From assembly GCA_016699835.1 (NCBI GenBank), contig CP064987.1:372001-436000 (forward strand): 64,000 nt of DNA, read 5' to 3'. Shown here piece by piece: positions 41,310 through 50,159 of the stretch. Position numbers and translations under genes: made by a program. Numbering within the stretch: the stretch's first letter is position 1; every line of letters begins with the position of its first letter. Source of the DNA: Phycisphaerales bacterium. Its GTDB lineage: Bacteria > Planctomycetota > Phycisphaerae > Phycisphaerales > UBA1924. A model generated the notes under the pieces. That model did not search any database. It had not been told where the DNA came from and saw only the letters and a program-made list of their open reading frames with translations.

Positions 41310-43097
41310 TCACCACTCCGGCCCGCCGCTGTAGCGGCCGTAGATGTCGGCCATCGCCTGGACCATCTCTCCGAGGGTGCAGTTGGCGAGGGCGCCCTCG
41401 ACGAGCGTGGGCATGACGTTCTCGGCATTCTTGGCGGCGGCGCGGATGGCGTCGAGGGCTCGCTTCACGGCTTCCTTGTCGCGGCGTTTCTTGAAGTCGG
41501 CGAGGCGGCTGGCCTGCGTGGTCTCGACGTCGTGGGAGATCTGGAGGATCTCGATGGGGCGCTTCTCGTCGGGGTCGGTGTAGGCGTTCACGCCGACGAT
41601 GAGGCGGTCGCCGGCCTCGCACTCCTCGCTGAATCGGTACGACGCCTCGGCGATGCTGCGCCGGAAGTAGCCGCGGTTGATGCCGTGGACGACGCTTCGG
41701 CCATAGGTCTTGCGCGGGGCGTAGGCGATGTGGTTCTCGAGCGACGGCGGCGCGGGCGGCGGCGTGCTCGGCGACTTCCAGTCTCCGTACTCGCCCATCG
41801 AGTCGATCTCGTGGATGAGGTTGAGGGCCTCGCGCTCCATGGTGTCGGTGAGTTGCTCGACGAACCACGAGCCGCCGAGCGGGTCGGTGACGCGGGTGAC
41901 GCCGGTCTCGTGGGCGAGGATCTGCTGCGTGCGGAGGGCGACGGTGACGGCCTGTTCCGTCGGCAAGCCGAGCGTCTCGTCCATGCTGTCGGTGTGGAGG
42001 CTCTGGCACCCGCCGAGGACTGCGGCCATCGCCTGGTAGGCGACGCGGACGATGTTGTTCATGGGCTGCTGCTCGGTGAGTGAGCAACCCGCGGTCTGGA
42101 CGTGTGTCTTCATGTACCACGAGCGATCGCTCTTGGCGCCGTAGCGTTCTCGCATGACGCGGGCCCAGATGCGTCGGGCGGCGCGGAGTTTGCAGATCTC
42201 CTCGAAGAACTCGTTGTGGCTATTGAAGAAGAAGGAGAGCCGCGGGGCGAAGGAGTCGATGTCCAGCCCGCGCTCGAGGCAGGCCTCGACGTATTCCATG
42301 CCATCGCGGAGGGTGAAGGCGAGTTCCTGGTGGGCGCTGCTGCCGGCTTCGCGGATGTGGTAGCCCGAGATGGAGACGCTGTTCCACTTGGGGACGTGCT
42401 TGCTCTGGAACTCGATGGTGTCGACGACGAGTTTGACGCTGGCCTCGGGGGGATAGATGAACTCGTTCTGGGAGTGGAACTCCTTGAGGATGTCGTTCTG
42501 GAGCGTGCCGCCGAGTGTGTCCCAGGAGATACCTCGCTGCTTGGCCATGGCGAGGTACATGGCCCAGATGACGGCGGCGGGGCCGTTGATGGTCTGGCTG
42601 ACGGTGACCTTGTCGACGGGGATGTCGGCGTAGAGGCGGTGCATGTCCTCGATGGTGTCGATGGCGACGCCGCAGCGACCGACCTCGCCGATGCTGAGTT
42701 CGTCGTCGCTGTCGCGCCCCATGAGCGTGGGGAGATCGAAGGCGGTGGAGAGACCGGTGTTGGCGTGGGTGCCTTTGGCTTGTTCCAGGAGATACTTGAA
42801 TCGGCGGTTGGTGTCGTCGGCGGAGCCGAAGCCTGCGAACTGGCGCATGGTCCAGAGGCGGGTGCGATAGCCGCTGGGGAAGAGCCCGCGCGCGAAGGGG
42901 TAGGCGCCCGGCTGGGGGATGTCGCGCTTCCAGTTCTTGAGACCTTCGGCGATGTCGGCGCCGGCGTTGGGCGTGCCGGGGCCATAGGACGGCTCGAGGA
43001 CGAGTCCGGAGATGGTGACGGCGTGCGGATCGATGGAGGACGGCGCGCCGTGGGGCAGGGCGGTGTGTAAAGTCGGTCGGGAGTGAGACGTGGTCAT
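41310..43097 (-). CDS. B12-dependent acyl-CoA mutase large subunit (methylmalonyl-CoA mutase family, isobutyryl-type residues)
   Basis: 595 residues covering the substrate-binding TIM-barrel half of the family: TMRQFAGFGSADDTNRRFKYLL, STAFDLPTLMG, TLGGTLQNDILKEF, SISGYHIREAGS with His247, LGGCQSLHTDSMDE and TDPLGGSWFVE. There is no DxHxxG cobalamin-binding domain, so a separate small subunit is needed. The residues that set substrate choice are Phe87 (RQFAGF) and Gln210 (SQNEFIYPP), at the positions of Tyr89 and Arg207 in methylmalonyl-CoA mutase. Phe and Gln are the pair known for isobutyryl-CoA mutase, so conversion between isobutyryl- and butyryl-CoA is more likely. GGAGA precedes the ATG. 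It could feed branched-chain products into beta-oxidation. Confidence 0.88.
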   Translation of the reverse strand: MTTSHSRPTLHTALPHGAPSSIDPHAVTISGLVLEPSYGPGTPNAGADIAEGLKNWKRDIPQPGAYPFARGLFPSGYRTRLWTMRQFAGFGSADDTNRRFKYLLEQAKGTHANTGLSTAFDLPTLMGRDSDDELSIGEVGRCGVAIDTIEDMHRLYADIPVDKVTVSQTINGPAAVIWAMYLAMAKQRGISWDTLGGTLQNDILKEFHSQNEFIYPPEASVKLVVDTIEFQSKHVPKWNSVSISGYHIREAGSSAHQELAFTLRDGMEYVEACLERGLDIDSFAPRLSFFFNSHNEFFEEICKLRAARRIWARVMRERYGAKSDRSWYMKTHVQTAGCSLTEQQPMNNIVRVAYQAMAAVLGGCQSLHTDSMDETLGLPTEQAVTVALRTQQILAHETGVTRVTDPLGGSWFVEQLTDTMEREALNLIHEIDSMGEYGDWKSPSTPPPAPPSLENHIAYAPRKTYGRSVVHGINRGYFRRSIAEASYRFSEECEAGDRLIVGVNAYTDPDEKRPIEILQISHDVETTQASRLADFKKRRDKEAVKRALDAIRAAAKNAENVMPTLVEGALANCTLGEMVQAMADIYGRYSGGPEW

Positions 43098-43217
43098 GCG
43101 TATCTCCGGGATCGATCGATGGCGACGAGCGTCTTGAGCACAGACGGGTTGGCGTCCAAAGCGACAGGTTTGTCGCCTGTCCGGATCACATTCTAAGCGA
43201 ACTCCTACGCTGAATTG

Positions 43218-44501
43218 ATGCAGATGGGATCGGAAAGCGGGATCGGGTCGATGTTCGCGGACCTTGCCGTCTCGGTGGGGCTGGGGCTATTGATCGGGAT
43301 CCAGCGGGAGCAGGCGGGGAGCCGGATCGCCGGTGTGCGGACGTTTCCTCTTTTGACGATGCTGGGGACGCTGTGCGCGTGGGCGCCCGAGCCTGGGCGA
43401 TGGTGGATGGTCGGGGCGGGGATGGTGGGCGTGTCGCTTCTGACGCTGGTGGGGAACCTGTCGTCGTCGCCCGACCGGCATGACGGGGCGACGCCTGAAT
43501 CCAAGGCCGGCGGCGTCACGACCGAGGCGGCGATGGTGCTGATGTATGTCGTCGGCGTGACGGTGGCGCTGGGGCATCGCGAGATCGGCGTGGCTGTGGG
43601 CGTGGCGGTGGCGGTGCTGCTGCACGCGCGCGAGTATCTGCACGGGCTGGTGGCGCGGCTGGGCAAGGAGGACCTCTGGGCGATGCTGCAGTTCGGGGTG
43701 GTGACGCTGATCGTGCTGCCGGTGGTGCCGGATCGCGTGATGGGGCCGTTCGGCGCGCTCAACCCGCGTCAGGTGTGGCTGATGGTGACGCTGGTGGTCG
43801 GGTTGAATCTCGTGGCGTATGTGGCGCACCGACTGGTGGGGAGACGGCACGGGGCGCTCCTGGCGGGGGCGTTGGGCGGGTTGATCTCGAGCACGGCGAC
43901 GACGGCGAGTTTCTCGAGGCGGGCGCGGGAGTCGGCGGGGCTGGTGCCGGTGGCCGGGGCGGCGATCATGCTGGCGACGACGATCCTGTATGCGCGGATT
44001 CTGTTCCTGATCTTGATCGCGTCGAGGCCGCTCTTTGAGTGGGCGTGGAAGCCGTTCGGCGCGATGCTTGGCGTGAGCGTGCTGGCGTCGGTGGTGCTGG
44101 CGGTGCGGGCGCGCCGGAGCGAGGCGGTGGTGCCGACGCAGAAGAACCCGGCGGAGTTGGGTTCGGCGCTCCTGTTTGCGGGGTTGTATGCGGTGGTGGT
44201 GGTGGCGGTGGGCGCGGCGATGCGATATGTCGGGCATGCCGGGGTGTATCTGGTGTCGGCGCTCTCGGGGGTTGTGGATCTGGACGCGATCACGCTGTCG
44301 AACTCGCGGCTGGTGCAAGCGGAGACGCTTAATGCGCGTCACGCGCTCGGCGGGATTATTCTGGCGTCGGGAGTGAACCTGATCTTCAAGGCCGGGCTTT
44401 CGGCGGGGCTTGGAGGGTGGCGGTTGGTCCGGACGCTGATCGTGCCGTTTGGGATGGTGCTGGTGGCGTCGGGTGTGGTGCTGTGGTTGTGGGTGCTGTA
44501 G
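43218..44501 (+). CDS. MgtC/DUF4010 membrane protein
   Basis: 427 residues, mostly hydrophobic, with about twelve membrane segments. The N-terminal third (LAVSVGLGLLIGIQREQAGSRIAGVRTFPLLTMLGTL) is MgtC/SapB-like; the central and C-terminal parts (GALGGLISSTATTASFSRRAR, ALSGVVDLDAITLSNSRLV) are typical of DUF4010. The function of the combined family is not established; MgtC proteins are linked to Mg2+ limitation. The ATG at 43218 is preferred; a TTG directly before it and an ATG at 43224 are in frame, and no clear ribosome binding site is present. It is divergent from the mutase gene across a 120-bp gap that holds a small GACAGG/CCTGTC dyad (about 43164-43182). Confidence 0.85.
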   Translation: MQMGSESGIGSMFADLAVSVGLGLLIGIQREQAGSRIAGVRTFPLLTMLGTLCAWAPEPGRWWMVGAGMVGVSLLTLVGNLSSSPDRHDGATPESKAGGVTTEAAMVLMYVVGVTVALGHREIGVAVGVAVAVLLHAREYLHGLVARLGKEDLWAMLQFGVVTLIVLPVVPDRVMGPFGALNPRQVWLMVTLVVGLNLVAYVAHRLVGRRHGALLAGALGGLISSTATTASFSRRARESAGLVPVAGAAIMLATTILYARILFLILIASRPLFEWAWKPFGAMLGVSVLASVVLAVRARRSEAVVPTQKNPAELGSALLFAGLYAVVVVAVGAAMRYVGHAGVYLVSALSGVVDLDAITLSNSRLVQAETLNARHALGGIILASGVNLIFKAGLSAGLGGWRLVRTLIVPFGMVLVASGVVLWLWVL

Positions 44502-44551
44502 TTTGGACGCGGGATGTGTGCGGCGTTGAACAAATCGTTACAAAGGCGTGC

Positions 44552-45811
44552 TCACTCGGAGATGTCGTTGCCACACTCCGGGCAGCGGGCGGTTCGTCGC
44601 AGGCCGATGAGGTTGTAGCCGCAGTTCGTGCAGGGCGCGTCCTTGCTGATCGTGAGCGGGTCGTTCTTGAGGGACTTGCTGGCCTCGTGGGAACGGCGTT
44701 CGCGTTCGGCGCGCTCTCGGAGTTGGCGGTCGCGTTCGTTGCGGACGTCCTTGTTCTGGACGGCCCAGGTGGCCATTTTGGCGAACTGGAGCATGGACCA
44801 GGCGAAGACGAAGACGCTCGAGAAGAACCCGAGGAGGCAAGCAGAACCGATGAGGGCGAGGAATCCGATGACCTCGGGTGGAGAGACGGGGATAAGAAGC
44901 ATGGAGAGGATGAAGACGAGGAGGCAACCACCGATGCCGAATGAGGTGAGGCGGAGTTTGTAGCCAAGCCCGGAGTCCTGAGCCCATTCGGCGATCTGGC
45001 CGACGACGAGGCCGAGGCTGAAGATGCCGAGGAGGCCGACCATGGAGAGCGCGGCCGAGATCCAGCTTACGACACTGAGATGAACGAAGTCGAGGAGCAT
45101 CGCGGCGAGGAAGGTCCATTGCGACCAGCGCGCGATCGTTGCGTATGTCTCGTTGATGGGGTCCTTGGCGGAGGTCGCGACCTGTGTCCGTCGCACGCAG
45201 ACCATCCACGCGCCGAGCCCCCAGCACGCGAAAGCGACGAGTCGCGTGAGGACTCCGGCGGCGACGACCGCGTCTGAGGGGCCGCTGGAGAAGCCTGTTC
45301 CTTTGATTGCGTAAAAGACCGCGGTCAGCGGGCCGCCCGCGGAGACGACGGCGCTCACGAGCGGAGCGCCAATGAGGATCGCGTTGAGGACGATGGCCGT
45401 CGCCATGAGCAGTCCGCCGAGGCGGAGGCGACGGAGGTAGGAATCGGTCGCGGACATGAGGCTGTCGCGGACGAGGCCACCGGCGGTGCTTGGTGGCGGG
45501 GCCCCGCACTCGGGGCAGGGCTTGCCGATGGGGAGTCCGAAGAGGTCGTAGCCGCAGGACGAGCAGCCGCGGTGGTTCTGGTTCGTCGCGCCGTGCTTAG
45601 CGGCATGCGATGCGGCGAGGGCGCTGGTGGCGCGGGCGTTCTCGGCCTGGCGTGAAGGCTCGCGACGGGGCGCGTGCGTCGGCGTGTGATGTGCTGGAAT
45701 TGCGTGGGATGTGGGCGCTGTGTCGCTGTCTTCTTCCAGCCCGATGATGTCCTTGTCGGGCTGGGGATTTGGCGGTTGGCCGTTTGGGGGCGTGTGCGGT
45801 TGGTCACCCAT
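44552..45811 (-). CDS. Membrane protein with zinc ribbons at both ends
   Basis: 419 residues. A hydrophilic N-terminus is followed by a zinc ribbon CSSCGYDLFGLPIGKPCPECG (Cys83/86/99/102). Six hydrophobic segments follow (about 130-355, for example LGGLLMATAIVLNAILIGAPLV and VIGFLALIGSACLLGFFSSVFVF). After a charged, helical RDRQLRERAERERRSHE segment comes a second ribbon CTNCGYNLIGLRRTARCPECG (Cys394/397/410/413). The CxxCGYxLxGL...CPECG form is common in planctomycetes. Both ribbons probably face the cytoplasm, given an even number of helices. The function is unknown. The gene is convergent with the MgtC/DUF4010 gene. Confidence 0.8.
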   Translation of the reverse strand: MGDQPHTPPNGQPPNPQPDKDIIGLEEDSDTAPTSHAIPAHHTPTHAPRREPSRQAENARATSALAASHAAKHGATNQNHRGCSSCGYDLFGLPIGKPCPECGAPPPSTAGGLVRDSLMSATDSYLRRLRLGGLLMATAIVLNAILIGAPLVSAVVSAGGPLTAVFYAIKGTGFSSGPSDAVVAAGVLTRLVAFACWGLGAWMVCVRRTQVATSAKDPINETYATIARWSQWTFLAAMLLDFVHLSVVSWISAALSMVGLLGIFSLGLVVGQIAEWAQDSGLGYKLRLTSFGIGGCLLVFILSMLLIPVSPPEVIGFLALIGSACLLGFFSSVFVFAWSMLQFAKMATWAVQNKDVRNERDRQLRERAERERRSHEASKSLKNDPLTISKDAPCTNCGYNLIGLRRTARCPECGNDISE

Positions 45812-45862
45812 GCTGCAGCACTGTACCGGAAACGGGTGGGGTGGTTGCGGGTGAGTCCGGCG

Positions 45863-46687
45863 TCAGTGACTGGAGGCGAGGGGGGCCGTTTGTGATTCTT
45901 TAATCGCGTCCACGGCGTTCAAGAAGAACCGCTGGCCCGGCGTGGGGCCCGAGCGGGCGGACTCGTCGAGGCGCGTCCAGAAGGGGTGGCGGGTCCAATC
46001 GAGGAAGCGGTCGGGATGGGGCATCAGGCCGAAGATCCGACCCGTGGCGTCACAGAGGCCGGCGATGGCGCGCTGGGAGCCGTTGAAGTTGTCGATGTAT
46101 CGAACGGCGACCTGGCGGTTCTTCTCGAGGTCCTCTGTCGTCTGGTCGGTGAGGCCAACGAGGCGGCCTTCGCCGTGGCCCACGGGGAGCATGGACTCGT
46201 GCCCGTGGAGGTTGGAGAGGCCGCGGGTCCAGACGCAGGGGGAGTCGTCGACGTATTCGACGCGGACCCATCGGCAGGCGTATCGCGCGTCCTTGTTCCT
46301 GGTGAGCGCGACGCGGCGCTCGGGGGCGTGGTCGGCGGGCCAGTCTTGATCCGCCGAGTGCGGGCCGGGGAGGAGGCCGACCTGGACGAGGACCTGGAAG
46401 CCGTTGCAGATGCCGATCATGGGGCAGCCGCGCTGGGCGGCCTCTCGGAGCGCGGGGTAGAGGCGCTCGCGGACACGCATGGCGAAGATGCGCCCTGAGG
46501 CGATGTCGTCGCCGTAACTAAACCCGCCGGGGAAGGCGATGAGGTCGGCGTCGTGGATCATCGCGGGGGAGCGGATGACCTCGTCGAGATGGACAAGCCT
46601 CGGCGTGGCGCCGGCCTGGGAAAACCCCCGGCAGACTTCCTCGTCACAGTTCGTTCCCGCCGCTCGGAGCACCAGCGCTGTGGGCAT
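45863..46687 (-). CDS. purQ: Phosphoribosylformylglycinamidine synthase subunit PurQ
   Basis: 274 residues: VLRAAGTNCDEEVCRGF at the start, AFPGGFSYGDDIASGRIFA, the amidotransferase nucleophile Cys94 in IGICNGFQVL, and His224 in LMPHPDRF. PurQ supplies ammonia from glutamine to PurL for de novo purine synthesis. The third catalytic residue, usually Glu in HPE, is Asp226 here, a conservative change. It is somewhat longer than the common 220-230 residues. ATG 46687 matches the natural N-terminus; an upstream 17-codon extension is rejected. purL and purS are not in the window. It is divergent from the DUF1015 gene. Confidence 0.92.
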   Translation of the reverse strand: MPTALVLRAAGTNCDEEVCRGFSQAGATPRLVHLDEVIRSPAMIHDADLIAFPGGFSYGDDIASGRIFAMRVRERLYPALREAAQRGCPMIGICNGFQVLVQVGLLPGPHSADQDWPADHAPERRVALTRNKDARYACRWVRVEYVDDSPCVWTRGLSNLHGHESMLPVGHGEGRLVGLTDQTTEDLEKNRQVAVRYIDNFNGSQRAIAGLCDATGRIFGLMPHPDRFLDWTRHPFWTRLDESARSGPTPGQRFFLNAVDAIKESQTAPLASSH

Positions 46688-46775
46688 GGGCGATGGTAGT
46701 CGCGGGAAGAATGAATCACGTCGTATACTGATCTCCAATTCGCATAGTTGTCACGGTTTTCAGGAGCATTCGCCC

Positions 46776-48140
46776 ATGCCTCAGGTTTTTCCGTTCCGTG
46801 CCGCGCAGTACAAGGGTGGGAAGGGTGACGTGAGCGATCTCGTGGCCCCGCCGTATGACGTGCTCGACGCGTCGGGGAAGGGCAAGTTGCTGGCGAAGGA
46901 CCCTCACAACATCGTGGCGATCGATCTGCCGCACACGCCGGCGAAGGAACTGGGGCCGCCCGAGGCGTATGAGGGCGCGGCAAAGGTGTATCGCAACTGG
47001 CTCGCGTCGGGAACGCTCACGCGACGCGCGACGCCCGCGATGTTCGCGTATCGGCAGACGTTCACGGCCGGGAGCAAGACCTTTCAACGGTCGGGGATGG
47101 CGTGCGCGGTGGAGACGGTTCCCTTTGGGCCACGCGAGGGCGGCGGGATTTTGCCGCATGAGGAGACGTTCTCGGGGCCGAAGGAAGATCGCATGGCGCT
47201 CATGAAGGCGACCAAGTCCCAGTTGTCGCCGATCTTCGGGCTGCACGCGGACGAGGACGCCAAGGCGACGAAACTGCTCCAGAGCGTGATGGCGTCACGC
47301 CCGGCGGACCTGACGGCGAACATGAACTCGAGCCTGGGCGAGAACATTCCGCACGAGATCTGGACGATCGAGGACGAGCAGACGATCGCGGCGTACCAGG
47401 ACGCGCTGCGCGGCGAGGACGTCTTCATCGCCGACGGGCACCATCGGTACACGACGGGGCTCAACTATTTGAAAGGGCTGGAACAGCAGGGCGGCGTCGC
47501 GGCGGATCATCCCGCGCGCCGGTGCATGATCGTGCTGGTGAGCATGTCGGACCCTGGGCTGGTGATCTGGCCGACGCATCGCGTGCTGGGCGGGATGAAG
47601 AACTACTCGTTCGACTCGTTCCTGGAGCACTCGCGCGAGACGATCCGATTCGAGCCGGTGGCGGGCGACCTGCACGCGATCGACCGGGCGCTGCAGAGCC
47701 TTGGCGGGATGGGGCCGATGCGATTTGCGCTCTATGACGTGAAGACCGGTCGCGGCGGCGTCGCGGCGCCGGCGACGGGCGATCCACTGAACGCGCGATT
47801 CCCCGATAAGCCCAAGGCGTGGCGAGAACTCGTCGTCGCGTTCATCCAGTATGGCATCGTGGAGCAAGTCTGCACGCCGAAACTCAACGCGGGCGAGGCG
47901 GTGAAGTGGGCCTTCCCGCACACGATCGACGAGGTCCTGCAGATCACACGCGGGCTAGAGACGGGCGCGGGCGGCGGCAAGGTCTTCGGAAGCACGGGCG
48001 CGCAACTCGCGGTGATCGTGCGCCCCACGCCGCTCGACGCGGTGAAGGATGTCAGCCGCGCGAACCAGTTGATGCCTCAGAAATCGACGTTCTTCTACCC
48101 GAAGATCGCGACGGGGCTGTTCGTCAATCCATTGGAGTAG
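46776..48140 (+). CDS. DUF1015 family protein
   Basis: 454 residues starting MPQVFPFRAAQYKGGKGDVSDLVAPPYDVLD, typical of DUF1015, with PHNIVAIDLP, ILPHEETFSGPKEDRMALMKATKSQLSPIFGLH, and IADGHHRYTTGLNYL. The DGHHRY segment carries the most conserved residues. The biochemical function of the family is unknown; it often lies near serine or amino-acid metabolism genes in other bacteria. CAGGAG nine bases before ATG 46776 fixes the start. A TATACT hexamer at 46724-46729 could be its -10 element, but no good -35 is present. Its 3' end overlaps the convergent thioredoxin-like gene by 17 bp. Confidence 0.88.
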   Translation: MPQVFPFRAAQYKGGKGDVSDLVAPPYDVLDASGKGKLLAKDPHNIVAIDLPHTPAKELGPPEAYEGAAKVYRNWLASGTLTRRATPAMFAYRQTFTAGSKTFQRSGMACAVETVPFGPREGGGILPHEETFSGPKEDRMALMKATKSQLSPIFGLHADEDAKATKLLQSVMASRPADLTANMNSSLGENIPHEIWTIEDEQTIAAYQDALRGEDVFIADGHHRYTTGLNYLKGLEQQGGVAADHPARRCMIVLVSMSDPGLVIWPTHRVLGGMKNYSFDSFLEHSRETIRFEPVAGDLHAIDRALQSLGGMGPMRFALYDVKTGRGGVAAPATGDPLNARFPDKPKAWRELVVAFIQYGIVEQVCTPKLNAGEAVKWAFPHTIDEVLQITRGLETGAGGGKVFGSTGAQLAVIVRPTPLDAVKDVSRANQLMPQKSTFFYPKIATGLFVNPLE

Positions 48141-48681
48141 CGTCGGCGGCGGGCTGGCCGACGGTTCCTTCCGAGCCGCGTTGGAACTCGCGCTCGTCGG
48201 GCATGCGTCCGTGGCGATGGACGAAGTCGGCGACGGGGCCGGAGTGCTCACCGAGCCAGGCGAGCATGGCGTCCTTCTTGGCGAATCCCGAGAGTCGCGC
48301 GACCTCGCGGAACTCGCCGTCGCGTTCGCGCAGGATCACAAAGGTGGGGACGGACTGGATCTTGAGTGCCGTCGCGTCCTTGTTGGTTTTCGTGGAATCG
48401 ACGAGGACGGGGTGGGTGTTCTCGCGGATCCACTGGGCGACCTCTTTGTCGGCGAGGGTGTCACGCTTCATCTGCTGGCACGGCTCGCACCAGTCGGCGG
48501 TGACGAAGGCCAGGACGGGCTTGTCGGAATCGCGTGCCTCGACGTACGCGGCAAAGAGCGTGGAGAGCCCCTTGAACTCCTCGGGCGTCTCGGCCTTGGA
48601 GTTGCCCATGAGCAGGCGCGCGACGACGAGGACGGCGACGAACCCAAGGAGGACCTTGATGCCGGTGCTCTTCATCTTCAT
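48124..48681 (-). CDS. Membrane-anchored thioredoxin-like protein
   Basis: 185 residues with an N-terminal membrane helix (GIKVLLGFVAVLVVARLLM, 7-25) and a thioredoxin fold: LAFVTADWCEPCQQMKRDTL, active site Cys65-Glu-Pro-Cys68, and SVPTFVIL with the cis-proline. It probably faces the periplasm and reduces or isomerises disulfides, or supplies electrons to cytochrome maturation. The ATG at 48681 was chosen because the anchor helix follows directly; ATG 48675 is two codons further. The frame is open upstream but that part is antisense to nothing useful and has no motif. The 3' end overlaps the DUF1015 gene by 17 bp. Confidence 0.85.
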   Translation of the reverse strand: MKMKSTGIKVLLGFVAVLVVARLLMGNSKAETPEEFKGLSTLFAAYVEARDSDKPVLAFVTADWCEPCQQMKRDTLADKEVAQWIRENTHPVLVDSTKTNKDATALKIQSVPTFVILRERDGEFREVARLSGFAKKDAMLAWLGEHSGPVADFVHRHGRMPDEREFQRGSEGTVGQPAADATPMD

Positions 48682-48791
48682 CGCTTGAGAGTCCCCCAAC
48701 GGGCGATCGGTTTCTGGTGGATGGACGCGACTCGTCCCGATCCCCCTTGCACCGCATCCAATCTTCGGTATCGGCTGATAGGAGGGGCAAC

Positions 48792-49322
48792 TCAAGTCCG
48801 AAAATCGGCACGATTGGGGTCGTAGGCGGGGTCGAGTTGCTCGAGGAGGCGCTCGATGTACCGCCAGGCGTTGAGTTCCTTGCGCACGCCGGCGAGATCC
48901 GGCGGCGATTTCGCGAAGAACTCGGCGACGCGGGCGGCGTGCTCGTGGCGACGTGTCGTCGCCCACGCCCCCCACTTCGCGCGTGCGGCGACGGCGTCAT
49001 CGGCGAGATCTGCCTCGATCGACTCGCGGATCTCCATCACCTCGATGAGGAATGCCGGTGGAAGCCCCTTGTCGTCTCCCTTGGCCGGGCCACCCATGAG
49101 CATGAGGAGCGACTCGGCCCGCGACTCGGGGTTGGCGATTTGGTCCCTGGCAGCGTTGAGTTCGGCGGCAAGTTGTTCGGAATCCGCGCCGGCCACGTCG
49201 GGATGGGCGAGCGCGATGGCGCGGAGGTGGGCGCGGGCGATGTCGGCCTCGGCGAGGTCGAATCGACGCGGAAGCCCTAGGGTCGCGAAGGGATCGTGAG
49301 AGAGATGCCCGGACTCGGTCAT
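48792..49322 (-). CDS. hscB: HscB-like Fe-S cluster co-chaperone (J-domain)
   Basis: 176 residues in the HscB layout: DPFATLGLPRRFDLAEADIARAHLRAIALAHPD, with the HPD of a J-domain (40-42), then NAARDQIANPESRAESLLML and a C-terminal helical domain (FLIEVMEIRESIEADL, LNAWRYIERLLEQLDPAY). HscB delivers the IscU scaffold to the Hsp70 HscA for Fe-S cluster transfer. No iscU or hscA is visible here. The ATG at 49322 gives the natural start, with a weak GAG site. The gene is divergent from the racemase gene and 110 bp upstream of the thioredoxin-like gene on the same strand. Confidence 0.85.
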   Translation of the reverse strand: MTESGHLSHDPFATLGLPRRFDLAEADIARAHLRAIALAHPDVAGADSEQLAAELNAARDQIANPESRAESLLMLMGGPAKGDDKGLPPAFLIEVMEIRESIEADLADDAVAARAKWGAWATTRRHEHAARVAEFFAKSPPDLAGVRKELNAWRYIERLLEQLDPAYDPNRADFRT

Positions 49323-49451
49323 GCCCGACTCTACACCGATCCGCCGGGGCGGGTGTTGAGGCGATAAACTGGTTCGACGGCGATCGGGCGTGTGGCGCGG
49401 GCCATGGACTGATCGCCGGGGCGCGGTTGGTCGGAGCGCACAGGAGCACGC

Positions 49452-50159
49452 ATGAGCCGTCACATCGGCATCGTGGGAGTGAGTCCCGAGGGCGCGACGC
49501 TCTTTTATCGGGAGATCGCGCGTCAGGCGAGCGACATGCTGTCTCCGACGGAGCAGCCGCGGATCACGCTGCACAACGAGCCGCTGGCGCTGTATATCGA
49601 CGCGATCCGCAAGAACGACTGGGTCCGTGTGGGGGACCTGCTGCGGCGGAGCGCCGACATCGTGCAGCGTGCGGGTGCGGAGTTGTGCGTGACGCCCGAC
49701 AATGCCGTGCAGCATGCGATCCCCTTGGCCGAGGCCAACTCGACGATTCCGTGGATTGCCATGACCGACCTCGTCGCGTCGGCGATCGCCCGCGACTCTC
49801 GGAAGCAGGTCGGCGTGATCGGGACCAAACTCGTGACACGGTCGTCCACCTACCAGACGCCGCTGGGCCTCAAGGGCATCCAGGTCGTCCTCCCCGAGGA
49901 CCGCGAGGTGGATCAACTCGAGGAGATCATCTATGGCGAACTCATCTACGGTGACTGCCGCCCCGAGTCTCGGCTGGCGATTTATGGCATCATCGAGAGC
50001 CTGGCTCGACGCGGGTGCGACGGCGTGATCCTCGGGTGCAGCGAGGCGCCCATGGTGGTCACGGCGGAGACCTCGATGATTCCGATCTATGACCCTGGAA
50101 TGATTTTGGCGGCAGCGGCGGTGCGGCGGGCGGCGGGCTTGCCGGCGGTGATCTCATGA
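49452..50159 (+). CDS. Aspartate/glutamate racemase family protein
   Basis: 235 residues: HIGIVGVSPEGATLFYREIARQ at the start, NEPLALYIDAI, first catalytic Cys79 in GAELCVTPDN (usually PCNT) and second Cys in CDGVILGCSEAP (usually GCTE). The family interconverts L and D forms of aspartate or glutamate without cofactor. The first active-site loop CVTPDN is unusual, which leaves the substrate open; related members act on other small acids. AGGAG five bases before the ATG fixes the start. Confidence 0.85.
   Translation: MSRHIGIVGVSPEGATLFYREIARQASDMLSPTEQPRITLHNEPLALYIDAIRKNDWVRVGDLLRRSADIVQRAGAELCVTPDNAVQHAIPLAEANSTIPWIAMTDLVASAIARDSRKQVGVIGTKLVTRSSTYQTPLGLKGIQVVLPEDREVDQLEEIIYGELIYGDCRPESRLAIYGIIESLARRGCDGVILGCSEAPMVVTAETSMIPIYDPGMILAAAAVRRAAGLPAVIS

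Noticed and set aside
41310..43097. Methylmalonyl-CoA mutase as the product name
   Set aside because: Phe87 and Gln210 replace the Tyr and Arg that hold the methylmalonyl carboxylate, so the name would be misleading.
46724..46729. TATACT as the promoter of the DUF1015 gene
   Set aside because: The -10 hexamer is good but the -35 position reads CGCGGG. It is mentioned in the gene entry but not called.
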